A DNA stretch of 23,998 bases from Macondimonas sp035325645 (GCA_035325645.1 DAOKZK010000035.1:1-23998); one strand, 5' to 3'. Numbered from the stretch's first letter, positions 1 through 7,660 are shown. Translations and numbers: made by a program. The notes: generated by a model from the sequence alone, not told the origin.

Positions 1-54
1 CTGCGGCTGCGGCTGCGGCTGCGGCTGCGGCTGCGGCTGCGGCTGCGGCTGCGG
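1..54. repeat. Hexanucleotide tandem repeat (CTGCGG)9 inside fliK
   Basis: Nine perfect copies of CTGCGG begin at the first base, so the array may continue to the left of the window. Read on the minus strand in the fliK frame it encodes only alanine (GCC GCA). A change in copy number would add or remove two alanines per unit without a frameshift. Confidence 0.95.
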
Positions 55-553
55 CCGCCGGCGCAGTCGGACTTGGATCGGACGAGTCGTCTGAACCTCG
101 TACCTCCCTTGGCCGGGCGTCGTGAAACGATGGGTCGGGACGCCCACTCGCATCCGGGTCGACGGCAACGGGCAGCGCCAAGCGCACGTCCGCGCCCGCG
201 CCGGTCGACCCGGGTTCCGCCAAGGGTGCGGCGGGCACTGGCCCGGTCGAGCCCCCGTTGAGCACGGCCCATAACTCGGCGAGGAGGGGCGCGGCGGTGG
301 CGGCCGACGATTCGTCCCGGGGCACCTCTTCGTCGCCGATCGTCTCCGGGATCGGGGTCTGCGCGGACGCCGCCCCAAATCCGATCGGCGGTCCGCCTGC
401 CTGGCCGATCACTTTCAACAGTGCGGCAAAAGAATCGGCGGAGGCAGCCCCATCCTTCACTGGCGGCGTTCTTGAGCCTGCTGCGGCCGGAGCAGGAGCA
501 GGAGCAGGAGCAGGAGCGGGAGCAGTCCCCAGCATCGGCAAAACACCGCTCAT
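1..553 (-). CDS. fliK: Flagellar hook-length control protein FliK, N-terminal part (cut by window edge)
   Basis: FliK is the secreted molecular ruler that measures hook length and switches the export gate from rod and hook subunits to filament subunits. Only the first 184 codons are inside the window, and the frame is open to base 1. The ATG at 551-553 overlaps the fliJ stop as ATGA, so translation is probably coupled. After a short start the protein has six Ala-Pro pairs (residues about 11-22), then a helix-like stretch with FAALL near residue 40, then a long Ala/Pro/Gly/Asp-rich disordered stretch that ends in poly-alanine at the edge. The conserved C-terminal switch domain lies outside. 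The assignment rests mainly on position directly after fliJ and on composition, because FliK N-termini are poorly conserved. Confidence 0.8.
   Translation of the reverse strand, partial: MSGVLPMLGTAPAPAPAPAPAPAAAGSRTPPVKDGAASADSFAALLKVIGQAGGPPIGFGAASAQTPIPETIGDEEVPRDESSAATAAPLLAELWAVLNGGSTGPVPAAPLAEPGSTGAGADVRLALPVAVDPDASGRPDPSFHDARPREVRGSDDSSDPSPTAPAAAAAAAAAAAAAAAAAAA
489..524. repeat. Hexanucleotide repeat (GGAGCA-type, 6 units) inside fliK
   Basis: Six adjacent hexamers, five GGAGCA and one GGAGCG, lie near the start of fliK. On the minus strand they encode six alternating Ala-Pro dipeptides. Like the array at 1-54, its unit length keeps the reading frame. Confidence 0.9.
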
Positions 554-999
554 GAGCGAGACTCGGCTCGACGCCATTGCGCCTGGGTCAGGTCGTCGAG
601 CAGGCGTTGCTCGCGCGTGGCCTGGCGCGACTGCTCTGCGGCGCGGCGGCTGTGGATCAGGTCATCCAATGCCTGCACGCGGGCCTGACGATCCAGATAG
701 CGACGCCTGGCCAGATCGCAAAGCGCCGCCTGATCGGCGAGCAACTCCCGCTGCCGCGCGAGAGCACCGTCCAGCCGTTCGAGCATCTGCCGGAAACCCA
801 GCATCTGCGCGGCGCGCACGCCACCCGACATGGCGCGACCCAGCTCCAGGCCATAATCGTCCCGGTAGCGCAGCAGATCGGCCATTTGCTGCTGGAGCTG
901 TTCCAGGCGAGTCAATGCCTGACCCAGTTCGCGTGCGGCCTGCTCGGCATGGCGTCGCGCCATCCCTCGCATGGGCTCGAGGCGATCTGCGCTGCTCAT
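550..999 (-). CDS. fliJ: Flagellar export chaperone/stalk protein FliJ
   Basis: FliJ is the central coiled-coil stalk of the cytoplasmic FliHIJ export ATPase. It links the FliI hexamer to FlhA and cycles export chaperones. The 149-residue product has the usual FliJ length (about 147) and is almost wholly helical and charged, with many Arg, Gln, Glu and Leu residues (for example EQAARELGQALTRLEQLQQQ near residue 19) and an Arg-rich C-terminus. The ATG at 999 overlaps the fliI stop by 4 bases, and its own stop overlaps the fliK start by 4 bases. FliJ sequences diverge quickly, so the call depends partly on position between fliI and fliK. Confidence 0.88.
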   Translation of the reverse strand: MSSADRLEPMRGMARRHAEQAARELGQALTRLEQLQQQMADLLRYRDDYGLELGRAMSGGVRAAQMLGFRQMLERLDGALARQRELLADQAALCDLARRRYLDRQARVQALDDLIHSRRAAEQSRQATREQRLLDDLTQAQWRRAESRS

Positions 1000-2411
1000 G
1001 CCCGACCCACTTCAGTCGCAGTGCCCATGCCTGCAGTGACCACTTCGGCTGGCAGAACCGCTGCCAACGCACTGAGACTGTCGGAAAAAGACACCGCTTC
1101 ACGCAAATCCTGCCGCAAAAAGGCCTGTAATCGTGGCCACAGCGCGATCGCCTCGTCGATCGCGGCATCGCTGCCGCGCTGGTAGGCGCCGACCCGGATG
1201 AGATCGGCATGCTGGGCATAGGTCGCATAAATCTGGCGAAAACGTCGTATCCAGCGCAGATGCTCGGGGCCGGCGATGTCGGTCAAGACCCGGCTCACCG
1301 AGGCTTCGACGTCGATGGCCGGAAATTGCCCCGCTTCGGCCAACCGTCGGCTGAGCACGATGTGCCCGTCGAGAATCGCCCGCGCCGCGTCCACCACCGG
1401 GTCGTTCTGATCATCCCCCTCGGCCAGAACCGTATAGAACGCGGTCAGGGAGCCTTGGCCGCTGGTGTTGCCGGCCCGCTCGACAAGGCGCGGAATCTGG
1501 GCGAACACCGACGGCGGATAGCCTTTGGTGGCAGGCGGCTCACCGATGGCCAGTGCGATCTCGCGCTGGGCCTGCGCCACGCGGGTCAGGGAATCCATCA
1601 GCAACAGCACGTTCCTGCCCTGATCGCGAAAGGACTCGGCGATGGCAGTGGCCACCCAGGCGCCCTGCAGGCGCATCAGGGGCGGATGGTCGGCCGGCGT
1701 GGCCACCACGACCGCGCGCTGCAAGCCATCGCGACCCAGGATCTGCTCCACGAATTCGCGCACCTCCCGACCGCGTTCGCCGATCAACGCCACCACGGTG
1801 ACGTCCGCTTCGGTATAGCGTGTCATCATCCCCAGCAGCACGCTCTTGCCGACCCCGCTGCCGGCAAAAAGGCCCAGTCGCTGCCCTCGACCGATGGTCA
1901 AGAGCGCGTTGAGGGTGCGCACGCCGACATCCAGCGGCTGCCGGACCAGCCCGCGTTCGAGCGGATTGAGCGGCGCGCCATACAGCGGGCGCGTGCCGCT
2001 GCATTGCAGCGGCCCCAAGCCGTCGATCGGTTCGCCCGCGCCGTCGAGCACCCGACCCAGCAGGCCCTCGCCCGTCCCGACCTGCCAATGTGTATTCGAT
2101 GGAAACACCCGCGCATCGGGGGCGAGGCCCTGAATCGGATGGGTGGGCATCAAATAGAGCCGCTCCCCGGCGAACCCGACCACTTCGGCTTCCAGCCGTC
2201 CCCCATCCCGGGTTTCCACCAGGCAGCGCTCGCCCACTGCCGCGCGGCAGCCGCTGGCTTCCAGCGTCAAGCCAACCACGCGGCGAAGGCGGCCGGCCAC
2301 CCGGGGGCGGAACACGAAATCCTGCGCACGCGCCTGGGCGCCCACCAGGCGCGCTTGCCAGTGGGCGGCTCGCGCCTCCGCCAAGCCGATCTCGCCTGGT
2401 TCAGCCGCCAT
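996..2411 (-). CDS. fliI: Flagellum-specific export ATPase FliI
   Basis: FliI is the F1-beta-like ATPase of the flagellar type III export apparatus at the cytoplasmic base of the motor. From the chosen start it has 471 residues. The Walker A motif GSGVGKS is at about 184-190, the catalytic glutamate is in IGERGREVREF at about 209-219, and the Walker B motif LLLMD is at about 269-273. The segment PPATKGYPPSVFAQIPRLVERAG, split here only for description, is the usual family signature after Walker B. The frame is open to an upstream ATG at 2462. I prefer the ATG at 2411 because it gives family-typical length, has GGAACGG upstream, and overlaps the fliH end by only 11 bases. Confidence 0.97.
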   Translation of the reverse strand: MAAEPGEIGLAEARAAHWQARLVGAQARAQDFVFRPRVAGRLRRVVGLTLEASGCRAAVGERCLVETRDGGRLEAEVVGFAGERLYLMPTHPIQGLAPDARVFPSNTHWQVGTGEGLLGRVLDGAGEPIDGLGPLQCSGTRPLYGAPLNPLERGLVRQPLDVGVRTLNALLTIGRGQRLGLFAGSGVGKSVLLGMMTRYTEADVTVVALIGERGREVREFVEQILGRDGLQRAVVVATPADHPPLMRLQGAWVATAIAESFRDQGRNVLLLMDSLTRVAQAQREIALAIGEPPATKGYPPSVFAQIPRLVERAGNTSGQGSLTAFYTVLAEGDDQNDPVVDAARAILDGHIVLSRRLAEAGQFPAIDVEASVSRVLTDIAGPEHLRWIRRFRQIYATYAQHADLIRVGAYQRGSDAAIDEAIALWPRLQAFLRQDLREAVSFSDSLSALAAVLPAEVVTAGMGTATEVGRA

Positions 2412-3072
2412 CGGGCCGTTCCACGAAGAATCCGGGCTGTGCGCCCGATGCGTCGAACACATGGGCGAAAGCAGCCGTCAGGCGCTCGTCCAGACCTGCA
2501 TCGACCTGGGCATCGGCGCCCTCGATCCGACACGCTCCCAGCGCGAGCCGTTCATCCTCGACGAGTCGCCAGCGCGGATGATCCGCCAGCGCCTCACGCA
2601 CCCGCTCCGCATCGGCGGGGTGCAGACGGATCTCGAGTGGACCGGCTGCTGCCGGCAAGGCCGCCAGCCCCGTCTTGATCCATCCCAGCAGGATCGCCGG
2701 GGTCTCCCGCAATTCGCGCTCCAGGACCTGGCGCACCAGCACCTGAACCAGGCGCACCAGCGCCTGTTCGACACCGACATCGACGGCTGCCAGGGGCCGC
2801 GACAAAGCCTCGGTCAGCGCTTGCCAGCGACCGATCTCTGCCGCCAGGTGGTCTTGGCCGGCTGCGCGGCCTTCCGCGAGGCCCAAGGCATACGCCTCCT
2901 CGTAGGCATCCCGCTGGAGTTGCTCGAGGGCCGAAGCCGCGAGGGGCTCGGTGGCGGTCGCGGTTACACCCGCCTGCACCGGGGCGGATGCGACGGTGTC
3001 CCAGACGGGTGGCTGCCAGCGCGGATAGATGTGTGCCGTCCCGGCCCCCGCCGGGGAATTTGGCTCAAACAT
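2401..3072 (-). CDS. fliH: Flagellar export ATPase regulator FliH
   Basis: FliH is the peripheral stator of the export ATPase. It dimerises, binds and restrains FliI, and anchors it to the C ring through its N-terminus. The product has 223 residues, close to the family norm of 220-240. It has a Pro/Trp-containing N-terminus (residues 1-45) with WQPPVW near 19-24, a helical Ala/Glu/Leu centre with AYALGLAEGRAAG, and a C-terminal domain with the VxxVLxRELRETP type pattern of FliH and V-type ATPase E subunits. The ATG follows a strong GGAGGGG site located in the end of fliG, and the two genes overlap by 8 bases. Confidence 0.92.
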   Translation of the reverse strand: MFEPNSPAGAGTAHIYPRWQPPVWDTVASAPVQAGVTATATEPLAASALEQLQRDAYEEAYALGLAEGRAAGQDHLAAEIGRWQALTEALSRPLAAVDVGVEQALVRLVQVLVRQVLERELRETPAILLGWIKTGLAALPAAAGPLEIRLHPADAERVREALADHPRWRLVEDERLALGACRIEGADAQVDAGLDERLTAAFAHVFDASGAQPGFFVERPDGG

Positions 3073-4081
3073 ATGCCTCCCCTCCTGATCCCGCGAGGAT
3101 CAGACTGCCTTGCTCGGCCAGCCGACGCGCCTGGTTGAGAATTTCCTTTTGGGCAGCTTCGACGTCGGACAATCGGACCGGACCCTTGGCAGCCAGATCG
3201 TCGCGCAGCATTTCCGCGGCTCGCTGGGACATGTTGCGGAACATCTTGTCCAGGATCCGGTCGTCAGCGCCTTTGAGGGCCAGCACCAGCAAGTCAGGCC
3301 TGACTTCACGCAACAGGGTCTGGATGCCCCGATCATCCGCAGACAACAGATGTTCGAACACGAACATGCGCTCGCGGATCTGCTCCGCCAAATCCGGGGC
3401 TTGCTCGGCCAATCGCTCCAACAGATGGCCGTCCGCTGCAGTCTTGAGGGCGTTGATGATGTCGGCGGCGACCTTGACGCCTCCCAGCCCGTACCGCTTG
3501 CCCGGTCGGGTGCCTGCCAACTGGTCTTGCAACAGCTCGTCCAGGGCCTCCAGCGCGTCTTGCGGAACCCCGTCGAGATTGGCGATGCGCAGGATCACTT
3601 CGCTGCGCAGCGCCTCCGGCAAGAGGTCGATGACTTGCGCCGCCCGCCCGGCTTCGAGATGCGACAAGACGATGGCGATGACCTGGGGATGCTCCGCCGC
3701 GATCGTCTCGGCGATGGTGCGCGGATCGCACCATTTCACCGTTTCCAGGCCCTTCCCGGGCACGGAAGTTCCAAACAGCCGATCGACCATGACGCGCGCC
3801 CGGGGCTCCCCCAAGGCATGCGAGAGAATGCGGCGAACCTGCTCCTGAGGCTCCTGGACCACAGGAGCTTCGGCTGCCATGCGTGCAATGAATGCATCCA
3901 ATACGGATGCGGCCGTTGCCTGACCGACTCCTCGCAGATTAGCCATGGCCATGCTCAGCCGCTCGACCTCCTGGGGCGACATCAGGCGCAGCACCGCCGC
4001 AGCGTCCTGCTCTTCCAGCGAGAGCAACAGCACGGCAGCGCGATCACAGCCAGCCAGCGTCTGATCGGACTCAGCCATCAT
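3065..4081 (-). CDS. fliG: Flagellar motor switch protein FliG
   Basis: FliG is the rotor protein that bridges the MS ring (FliF) and the C ring (FliM/FliN) and receives torque from the MotA stator. The 338 residues match the usual length. Visible landmarks are the EHPQ motif at 130-133 that contacts FliM, the Gly-Gly linker near 200, the MFVF motif at about 239-242, and the torque helix RAAEMLRDD at 287-295 with its conserved charges, followed by GPVRLSDVE. Two ATGs are adjacent at 4081 and 4078. The first overlaps the fliF stop as ATGA. Either start changes the protein by one residue. Confidence 0.97.
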   Translation of the reverse strand: MMAESDQTLAGCDRAAVLLLSLEEQDAAAVLRLMSPQEVERLSMAMANLRGVGQATAASVLDAFIARMAAEAPVVQEPQEQVRRILSHALGEPRARVMVDRLFGTSVPGKGLETVKWCDPRTIAETIAAEHPQVIAIVLSHLEAGRAAQVIDLLPEALRSEVILRIANLDGVPQDALEALDELLQDQLAGTRPGKRYGLGGVKVAADIINALKTAADGHLLERLAEQAPDLAEQIRERMFVFEHLLSADDRGIQTLLREVRPDLLVLALKGADDRILDKMFRNMSQRAAEMLRDDLAAKGPVRLSDVEAAQKEILNQARRLAEQGSLILAGSGGEAYV

Positions 4082-5796
4082 GAGGCCATCCAGTCTCGAA
4101 CCAGCGCGGCGGTCTGCCGGGGATGGCGCGCCGCGAGGGCGCGGGCCGCGGCGAGCCGAGCCTCATGATCGGTCGATGCGCCAGCGCCTGTAGCGCCTGC
4201 GCCTGGCTCAGCACCGGCTCGACCCGTCAAGGTGAGCCGATCTTCGGTCGGGACCTCACCTGCAACAGGCGCGTTCAGCGACGGCGGCCCGACGACCTGC
4301 ACGGGGCGGGGCACCGGGGACGCCCTTCTCCGCAGCATGCGCCACGCGATGCCGCCAAGGACCAGCAACAGCACGCCGAGACCCAAGCCACCGCCGATCA
4401 CGGTCATCCATCCCGGCTGCCACCAGGGCGACACGCGTCCCTCATCATTGAGCTCCAGACTCTGGAACGACTGGTTCACGACATTGATGCTGTCGCCACG
4501 CGCGGCGCTGAATCCGACGGCCTCCTTCACCAGCGCCGTCAGTTGAGCCACCTCGCTGTCCGTGAGCGGTGTCCTGGCGACGGTGCCGTCCGCTCCGACG
4601 ACGTCCCGGTTGTCGACCAGGACGGCGATGGACAGCCGGCGCACCGTGCCCACCGGCTGACTGATACGGCTGATGGTCTTGTCGATCTCGTAGTTGCGCG
4701 TGCTCTGGCGGCTGATGTCCTGCGGTGTGGCCGTATCCGGCTGGCTCCCGGCGCTGCCTGCCGGATTCGATCCCGCAGGCGCGCCGGGTTGCGCCAGCGA
4801 GACCGGGCCCGGCGGCTGATTGCTGAGGGCGCCGGGAATTCCGCCCGGCAGTGTCCCCGGTGTGCGGCGCTCCTCGCTCGACTGCTCGCTGCGCAGGACC
4901 TGGCCAGCCGGATCGTAACGCTCCTGGGTCTGTTCGACGACGGTGAAATCAAGGTCTGCGCTGACCTGGGCGTGCACGCGGCCTGGTCCCAGGATCGGCA
5001 TCAGCAAGGATTCGATCCGGCTGACGTATTCCTGTTCCAGTCGCCGGGCATAGGCAAACTGATCGCTGCTCATCCCCAACGGGTTTTTGGCGTCATCCTG
5101 GGAGCGCGTCAAAAGATTGCCGCGCTGGTCCACTACCATCACCTGCGCCGACTCCATGCCCGGAATGCTCGCAGCGACCAAATGCACGATGGCGGCGATC
5201 TGACCGACCTCGAGACTGCGCCCGGGATGCAGTTGCACGATCACCGATGCGCTGGGCTGTTTTTGATCGCGCACGAAGGCCGAGGCCTTGGGCAGTGCCA
5301 AGTGCACCCGCGCCTCCTGCACCGGCTGCAGACTGGCGATGCTGCGCGCCAACTCGACTTCGAGGGCATGCTGGTAACGCGCGCTCTCCATGAACTGGGA
5401 TACGCCCAGACCTTGCGGCTGAGCCAGCATCTCCAGTCCCACCCCGGCCCCCTGCGGCAGCCCTTGCGTCGCGAGTTTCAATCGCACTGCATGAACCTGA
5501 TCGCTCGGGATTTCGATGGAACCGGTGGTGTCGTTGATGCGGAATGGAATTTTCTGGGTTTGCAGGAATTCGACGATCTGCCCGGACTCCTTGTCGGACA
5601 GGCCATTGAAAAGAACGCGGTAAGGCGGCTGACGCATCCAAAGGACGGCTGCGATCAGCACCGCGGCCAGCATGGCCAGGGCGATACCGGGCCCCAGCGC
5701 CTGGGCGCCCGGCCGTTTCGTCCAGGCGATCAGATGCTCCCGCCACGCAGGCCAAGCGGAAAGGCGCCCAAGCGCGTTTTTGTCAGCAAGCTCCAT
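4078..5796 (-). CDS. fliF: Flagellar MS-ring protein FliF
   Basis: FliF builds the inner-membrane MS ring, which is the assembly base of the flagellum. The 572-residue product has a first membrane helix at about 35-54, the two ring-building motifs of the YscJ/FliF family (LFNGLSDKESGQIVEFL near 62, then the SARYQHALEVELARSI segment), a Pro/Gly-rich variable loop at about 300-360, a second membrane helix at about 463-486, and a cytoplasmic tail ending in RQTAALVRDWMAS. That tail is the FliG-binding segment. A GGAGA site precedes the ATG by about 10 bases. The gene starts 16 bases after fliE and overlaps fliG by 4 bases. Confidence 0.97.
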   Translation of the reverse strand: MELADKNALGRLSAWPAWREHLIAWTKRPGAQALGPGIALAMLAAVLIAAVLWMRQPPYRVLFNGLSDKESGQIVEFLQTQKIPFRINDTTGSIEIPSDQVHAVRLKLATQGLPQGAGVGLEMLAQPQGLGVSQFMESARYQHALEVELARSIASLQPVQEARVHLALPKASAFVRDQKQPSASVIVQLHPGRSLEVGQIAAIVHLVAASIPGMESAQVMVVDQRGNLLTRSQDDAKNPLGMSSDQFAYARRLEQEYVSRIESLLMPILGPGRVHAQVSADLDFTVVEQTQERYDPAGQVLRSEQSSEERRTPGTLPGGIPGALSNQPPGPVSLAQPGAPAGSNPAGSAGSQPDTATPQDISRQSTRNYEIDKTISRISQPVGTVRRLSIAVLVDNRDVVGADGTVARTPLTDSEVAQLTALVKEAVGFSAARGDSINVVNQSFQSLELNDEGRVSPWWQPGWMTVIGGGLGLGVLLLVLGGIAWRMLRRRASPVPRPVQVVGPPSLNAPVAGEVPTEDRLTLTGRAGAEPGAGATGAGASTDHEARLAAARALAARHPRQTAALVRDWMAS

Positions 5797-5812
5797 GACT
5801 CGACATCTCCGG

Positions 5813-6127
5813 TCAGATCGTCATGCGCATCACGTCTTGGTAGGCGCTGACCACCTGGTTGCGGATCTGCGTCAAGGCTCGGAAGGCCAAGCCGGCTTTC
5901 TGCGAGGCGATCATGACCTCGCTCAGATCCACGCCGTCCTGCCCGGCCTCGAATCCCTTGGCCAGAGCGGCCGCCTGCTGTTGTTGGGCATTGACCGCGT
6001 CGATGCCCTGCTTGAGCACGCGCGCGAACGATGGGCTCGCATCAGCATCGGCCACCGCCGTGGGAGGACGTGGCACACTGTTCTGCCGCACGGCATCGAT
6101 GCCGCCGATCCCGCTGATGTCCTGCAT
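5813..6127 (-). CDS. fliE: Flagellar hook-basal body protein FliE
   Basis: FliE is the small periplasmic adaptor that joins the MS ring to the proximal rod and is among the first exported subunits. I chose the ATG at 6127 because GGAGG lies just upstream and it gives 104 residues, the usual FliE length. The open frame extends to an ATG at 6184, but that start would place the promoter motif at 6165-6180 within the coding region. The conserved C-terminal half is clear: SFARVLKQGIDAVN, then DLSEVMIASQKAGLAF, and the ending QIRNQVVSAYQDVMRM. Confidence 0.96.
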   Translation of the reverse strand: MQDISGIGGIDAVRQNSVPRPPTAVADADASPSFARVLKQGIDAVNAQQQQAAALAKGFEAGQDGVDLSEVMIASQKAGLAFRALTQIRNQVVSAYQDVMRMTI

Positions 6128-6164
6128 GGTGTCCTCCGTCAAAAAACCGGTTCCCGGCAACAGA

Positions 6165-6180
6165 AGCATGTTTCGGGCCA
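6165..6180 (-). promoter_or_regulatory. Sigma-54-type promoter for fliE operon
   Basis: On the minus strand the 16 bases read TGGCCCGAAACATGCT. The consensus TGGCACG-N4-TTGC is matched at 9 of 11 informative positions, with the required GG-N10-GC spacing. A start about 12 bases downstream would leave a leader of about 27 bases with the GGAGG site before fliE. Sigma-54 (RpoN) with a FleQ-type activator controls early flagellar operons in polar flagellates. Confidence 0.65.
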
Positions 6181-6193
6181 ACATTTCGCCCCT

Positions 6194-6742
6194 TCATTGA
6201 GTCTGACGGGCACGGGCCACTTCCTGCCGATGCAGGCGAAACAGGAATTTTCCAAGCAGCTCCTGCGTTTCGTCGGTCTGGCCCTGCCACCGCGCCCGGA
6301 TACACCAACCATCCGGCCCCGGCGTTGCCGCCTCGATTTCGACCCACAGACCGAGCGATCGCGGCAGGCGTGGCTCGGGATACAGGCGCAGGACACCCCA
6401 CTCGCCGGGGGCGGACGCGCTCGGCTCCAGCCACTGCGCCGTCGAGGGGGTGAACACGATCGGCCGCTGCACCTGGCGCCAGCCGGGATCCGCATCCCGA
6501 TCGGCGAGCACCCATCGCAGCAGCCAGTCGACGCGGGCGGCCAACGGGGCCAGCTCCGCCGTGTAGTCGCCCGGCGCACCGGCGCCGTAAATTTCTTCGA
6601 AGGCAAGCATGAGGGACATGAGTCGCGCAGCGTCTTGATCACCCTTCGCCAGAGCATTCGGCTCGGGTCGCGGAAGCACCTGCCACTGATATGCCAGCAT
6701 GGCGCGGACCTCTCCCGGCGACAGCCCCGCGTCATGCTTCAC
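6194..6742 (-). CDS. PilZ-like protein in flagellar operon, function uncertain
   Basis: I choose the GTG at 6740-6742, giving 182 residues. It overlaps the fliT stop as GTGA, so translation is probably coupled, whereas the frame's upstream ATG at 6946 would cover most of fliT. The N-terminal half is helical (RLMSLMLAFEEIYG near residue 42). The C-terminal half looks like a beta-barrel with QRPIVFTPSTAQWLEP, a WGVLRLYPEPRLPRSLGLW strand pair, and the ending LGKFLFRLHRQEVARAR, which resembles the last helix of atypical PilZ proteins encoded next to fliS/fliD in related bacteria. I do not see the canonical RxxxR and D/N-x-S-x-x-G cyclic-di-GMP motifs, so it may not bind the ligand. No Cys-rich, signal peptide or membrane segment is seen. 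The PilZ call is an inference from pattern. Confidence 0.6.
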   Translation of the reverse strand: MKHDAGLSPGEVRAMLAYQWQVLPRPEPNALAKGDQDAARLMSLMLAFEEIYGAGAPGDYTAELAPLAARVDWLLRWVLADRDADPGWRQVQRPIVFTPSTAQWLEPSASAPGEWGVLRLYPEPRLPRSLGLWVEIEAATPGPDGWCIRARWQGQTDETQELLGKFLFRLHRQEVARARQTQ

Positions 6743-7101
6743 CGTCGCTCCCCTCCGCCGGCGAGACCGCTCACGGCCTGATAGATGTGTGCCCCGTCGT
6801 GCTGGCGATGCAAGCGCTGCAGGGAATGTGACAGTTCGGTACAGCGGGATCGGGCCAGATCCTCCAGTTGGCAGATGCGCTGCTGCAGGTCCAGCAAGCC
6901 GCGTATCAACGGGGACGCCTCCGCTGCCTTGATCGGACCCGCACACAACCGGCGCAGCCGGATTTCGAATTCAGGCTGCGTTGTCGTCACACCATCCCAG
7001 TCTCCGTCCCGCGCGCATTCCAGCATGGACCGACTCAGCGCATCGAGTTCGTCGAGCATCCGCTGGCGCTCCGGCTGCAGGCAGGACACGATGGCTCCCA
7101 T
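6739..7101 (-). CDS. fliT: Probable flagellar export chaperone FliT
   Basis: FliT-type proteins are small helical chaperones of the filament cap FliD and can also act on FliI/FliJ or regulators. The product has 120 residues (E. coli FliT has 121) and is nearly all helix: an N-terminal LDELDALSRSMLECARDGDW hairpin, a short loop with the pattern WDGV, and a long helix LLDLQQRICQLEDLARSRCT. The gene begins 8 bases after fliS without a clear ribosome binding site, which suggests coupling. FliT proteins share little sequence, so the assignment relies on size, helix pattern and position after fliS. Confidence 0.7.
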   Translation of the reverse strand: MGAIVSCLQPERQRMLDELDALSRSMLECARDGDWDGVTTTQPEFEIRLRRLCAGPIKAAEASPLIRGLLDLQQRICQLEDLARSRCTELSHSLQRLHRQHDGAHIYQAVSGLAGGGERR

Positions 7102-7109
7102 CGACGGAC

Positions 7110-7541
7110 TCAGGGGCTGGCCGGGGCAGGCATGGCCCGGCCAGCCCCGTCTGGAGCAGACTGCGGCGCGATGGCCTCCCAGGCGATGCGGATCTGCCGC
7201 AGCAGCGCCATGACCTCATCGAGATAATCCACCCGATCTTCCAGATTGGCCAAGAGCAGCCGCTGCTCGAGGTAGAGATAAAGCGCATCGAGATTGGCTG
7301 CGATCTCGCCGCCCCGGGCATGGTCGAGGCCGCTGCGCAGCCCTTCGATCAGGGTGATCGCACGCCCGATCTGACTGCCCTTGAGCCCCGGCTCGCTGCG
7401 CATCAGGTGGCCGCGAGCGCAGGCGACGGCCCGCTCCGCGCCATCCATCAGCATGAGGACCAGGCGGTGGGGCGAGGCGGATTCCAGCGCCCTCAGCGTG
7501 TCCACCTGGCGATAGGCGCGCAATGCCTCTTCATGCCCCAT
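7110..7541 (-). CDS. fliS: Flagellin export chaperone FliS
   Basis: FliS binds the C-terminal helices of newly made flagellin, prevents premature polymerisation and delivers it to FlhA. From the ATG at 7541 the protein has 143 residues, with the four-helix pattern and family segments ALRAYRQVDTLRALESASP, HRLVLMLMDGAERAVACARG, and LDALYLYLEQRLLLANLED. I favour 7541 because GGGAG lies 9 bases upstream. An ATG at 7550 abuts that site directly. The frame stays open further upstream to 7787, but this reaches across the divergent promoter region into fliC and is unlikely. The C-terminal tail is Ala/Pro-rich. Confidence 0.93.
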   Translation of the reverse strand: MGHEEALRAYRQVDTLRALESASPHRLVLMLMDGAERAVACARGHLMRSEPGLKGSQIGRAITLIEGLRSGLDHARGGEIAANLDALYLYLEQRLLLANLEDRVDYLDEVMALLRQIRIAWEAIAPQSAPDGAGRAMPAPASP

Positions 7542-7577
7542 GGTCCGCATCTCCCGTTCATTCTTCGTGACAGCGTT

Positions 7578-7593
7578 TGTAACGACCGTGCCG
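7578..7593 (-). promoter_or_regulatory. Possible sigma-54-type promoter for fliS-fliT operon
   Basis: On the minus strand the motif reads CGGCACG-N4-TTAC. The -24 half matches 6 of 7 consensus positions and the spacing is correct, but the -12 half has A in place of the normally invariant G. It would start transcription about 25 bases before fliS. The same region can also be read as a weak sigma-28 motif (TCAAGATC-N11-GTCGTTAC at 7579-7605). Confidence 0.4.
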
Positions 7594-7633
7594 ACGTGAT
7601 CTTGAGCGCCCACGCCATCTTTCAGGTCGATGC

Positions 7634-7660
7634 TCAAGCTTTTCATTGCCCGACCGATAC
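7634..7660 (+). promoter_or_regulatory. Sigma-28 (FliA) promoter for fliC
   Basis: The sequence TCAAGCTT-N11-ACCGATAC matches the FliA consensus TAAAGTTT-N11-GCCGATAA at 6 of 8 positions in each half, with exact spacing. It lies about 90 bases before the fliC ATG. Flagellin is the classic FliA-dependent late gene. Confidence 0.75.

Noticed and set aside
1..54. CRISPR array or mobile-element end
   Set aside because: The unit is a 6-base simple repeat without spacers, and it is in frame within fliK.
1209..2678. Long plus-strand open frame antisense to fliI/fliH
   Set aside because: It is a shadow of strongly recognised genes in GC-rich DNA. Its translation is rich in Arg, His, Gln and Pro without any recognisable motif.
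3110..5850. Plus-strand open frames antisense to fliG and fliF (3110-4168 and 4123-5850)
   Set aside because: These mirror fliG and fliF, lack family features and have His/Arg/Gln-rich antisense composition.
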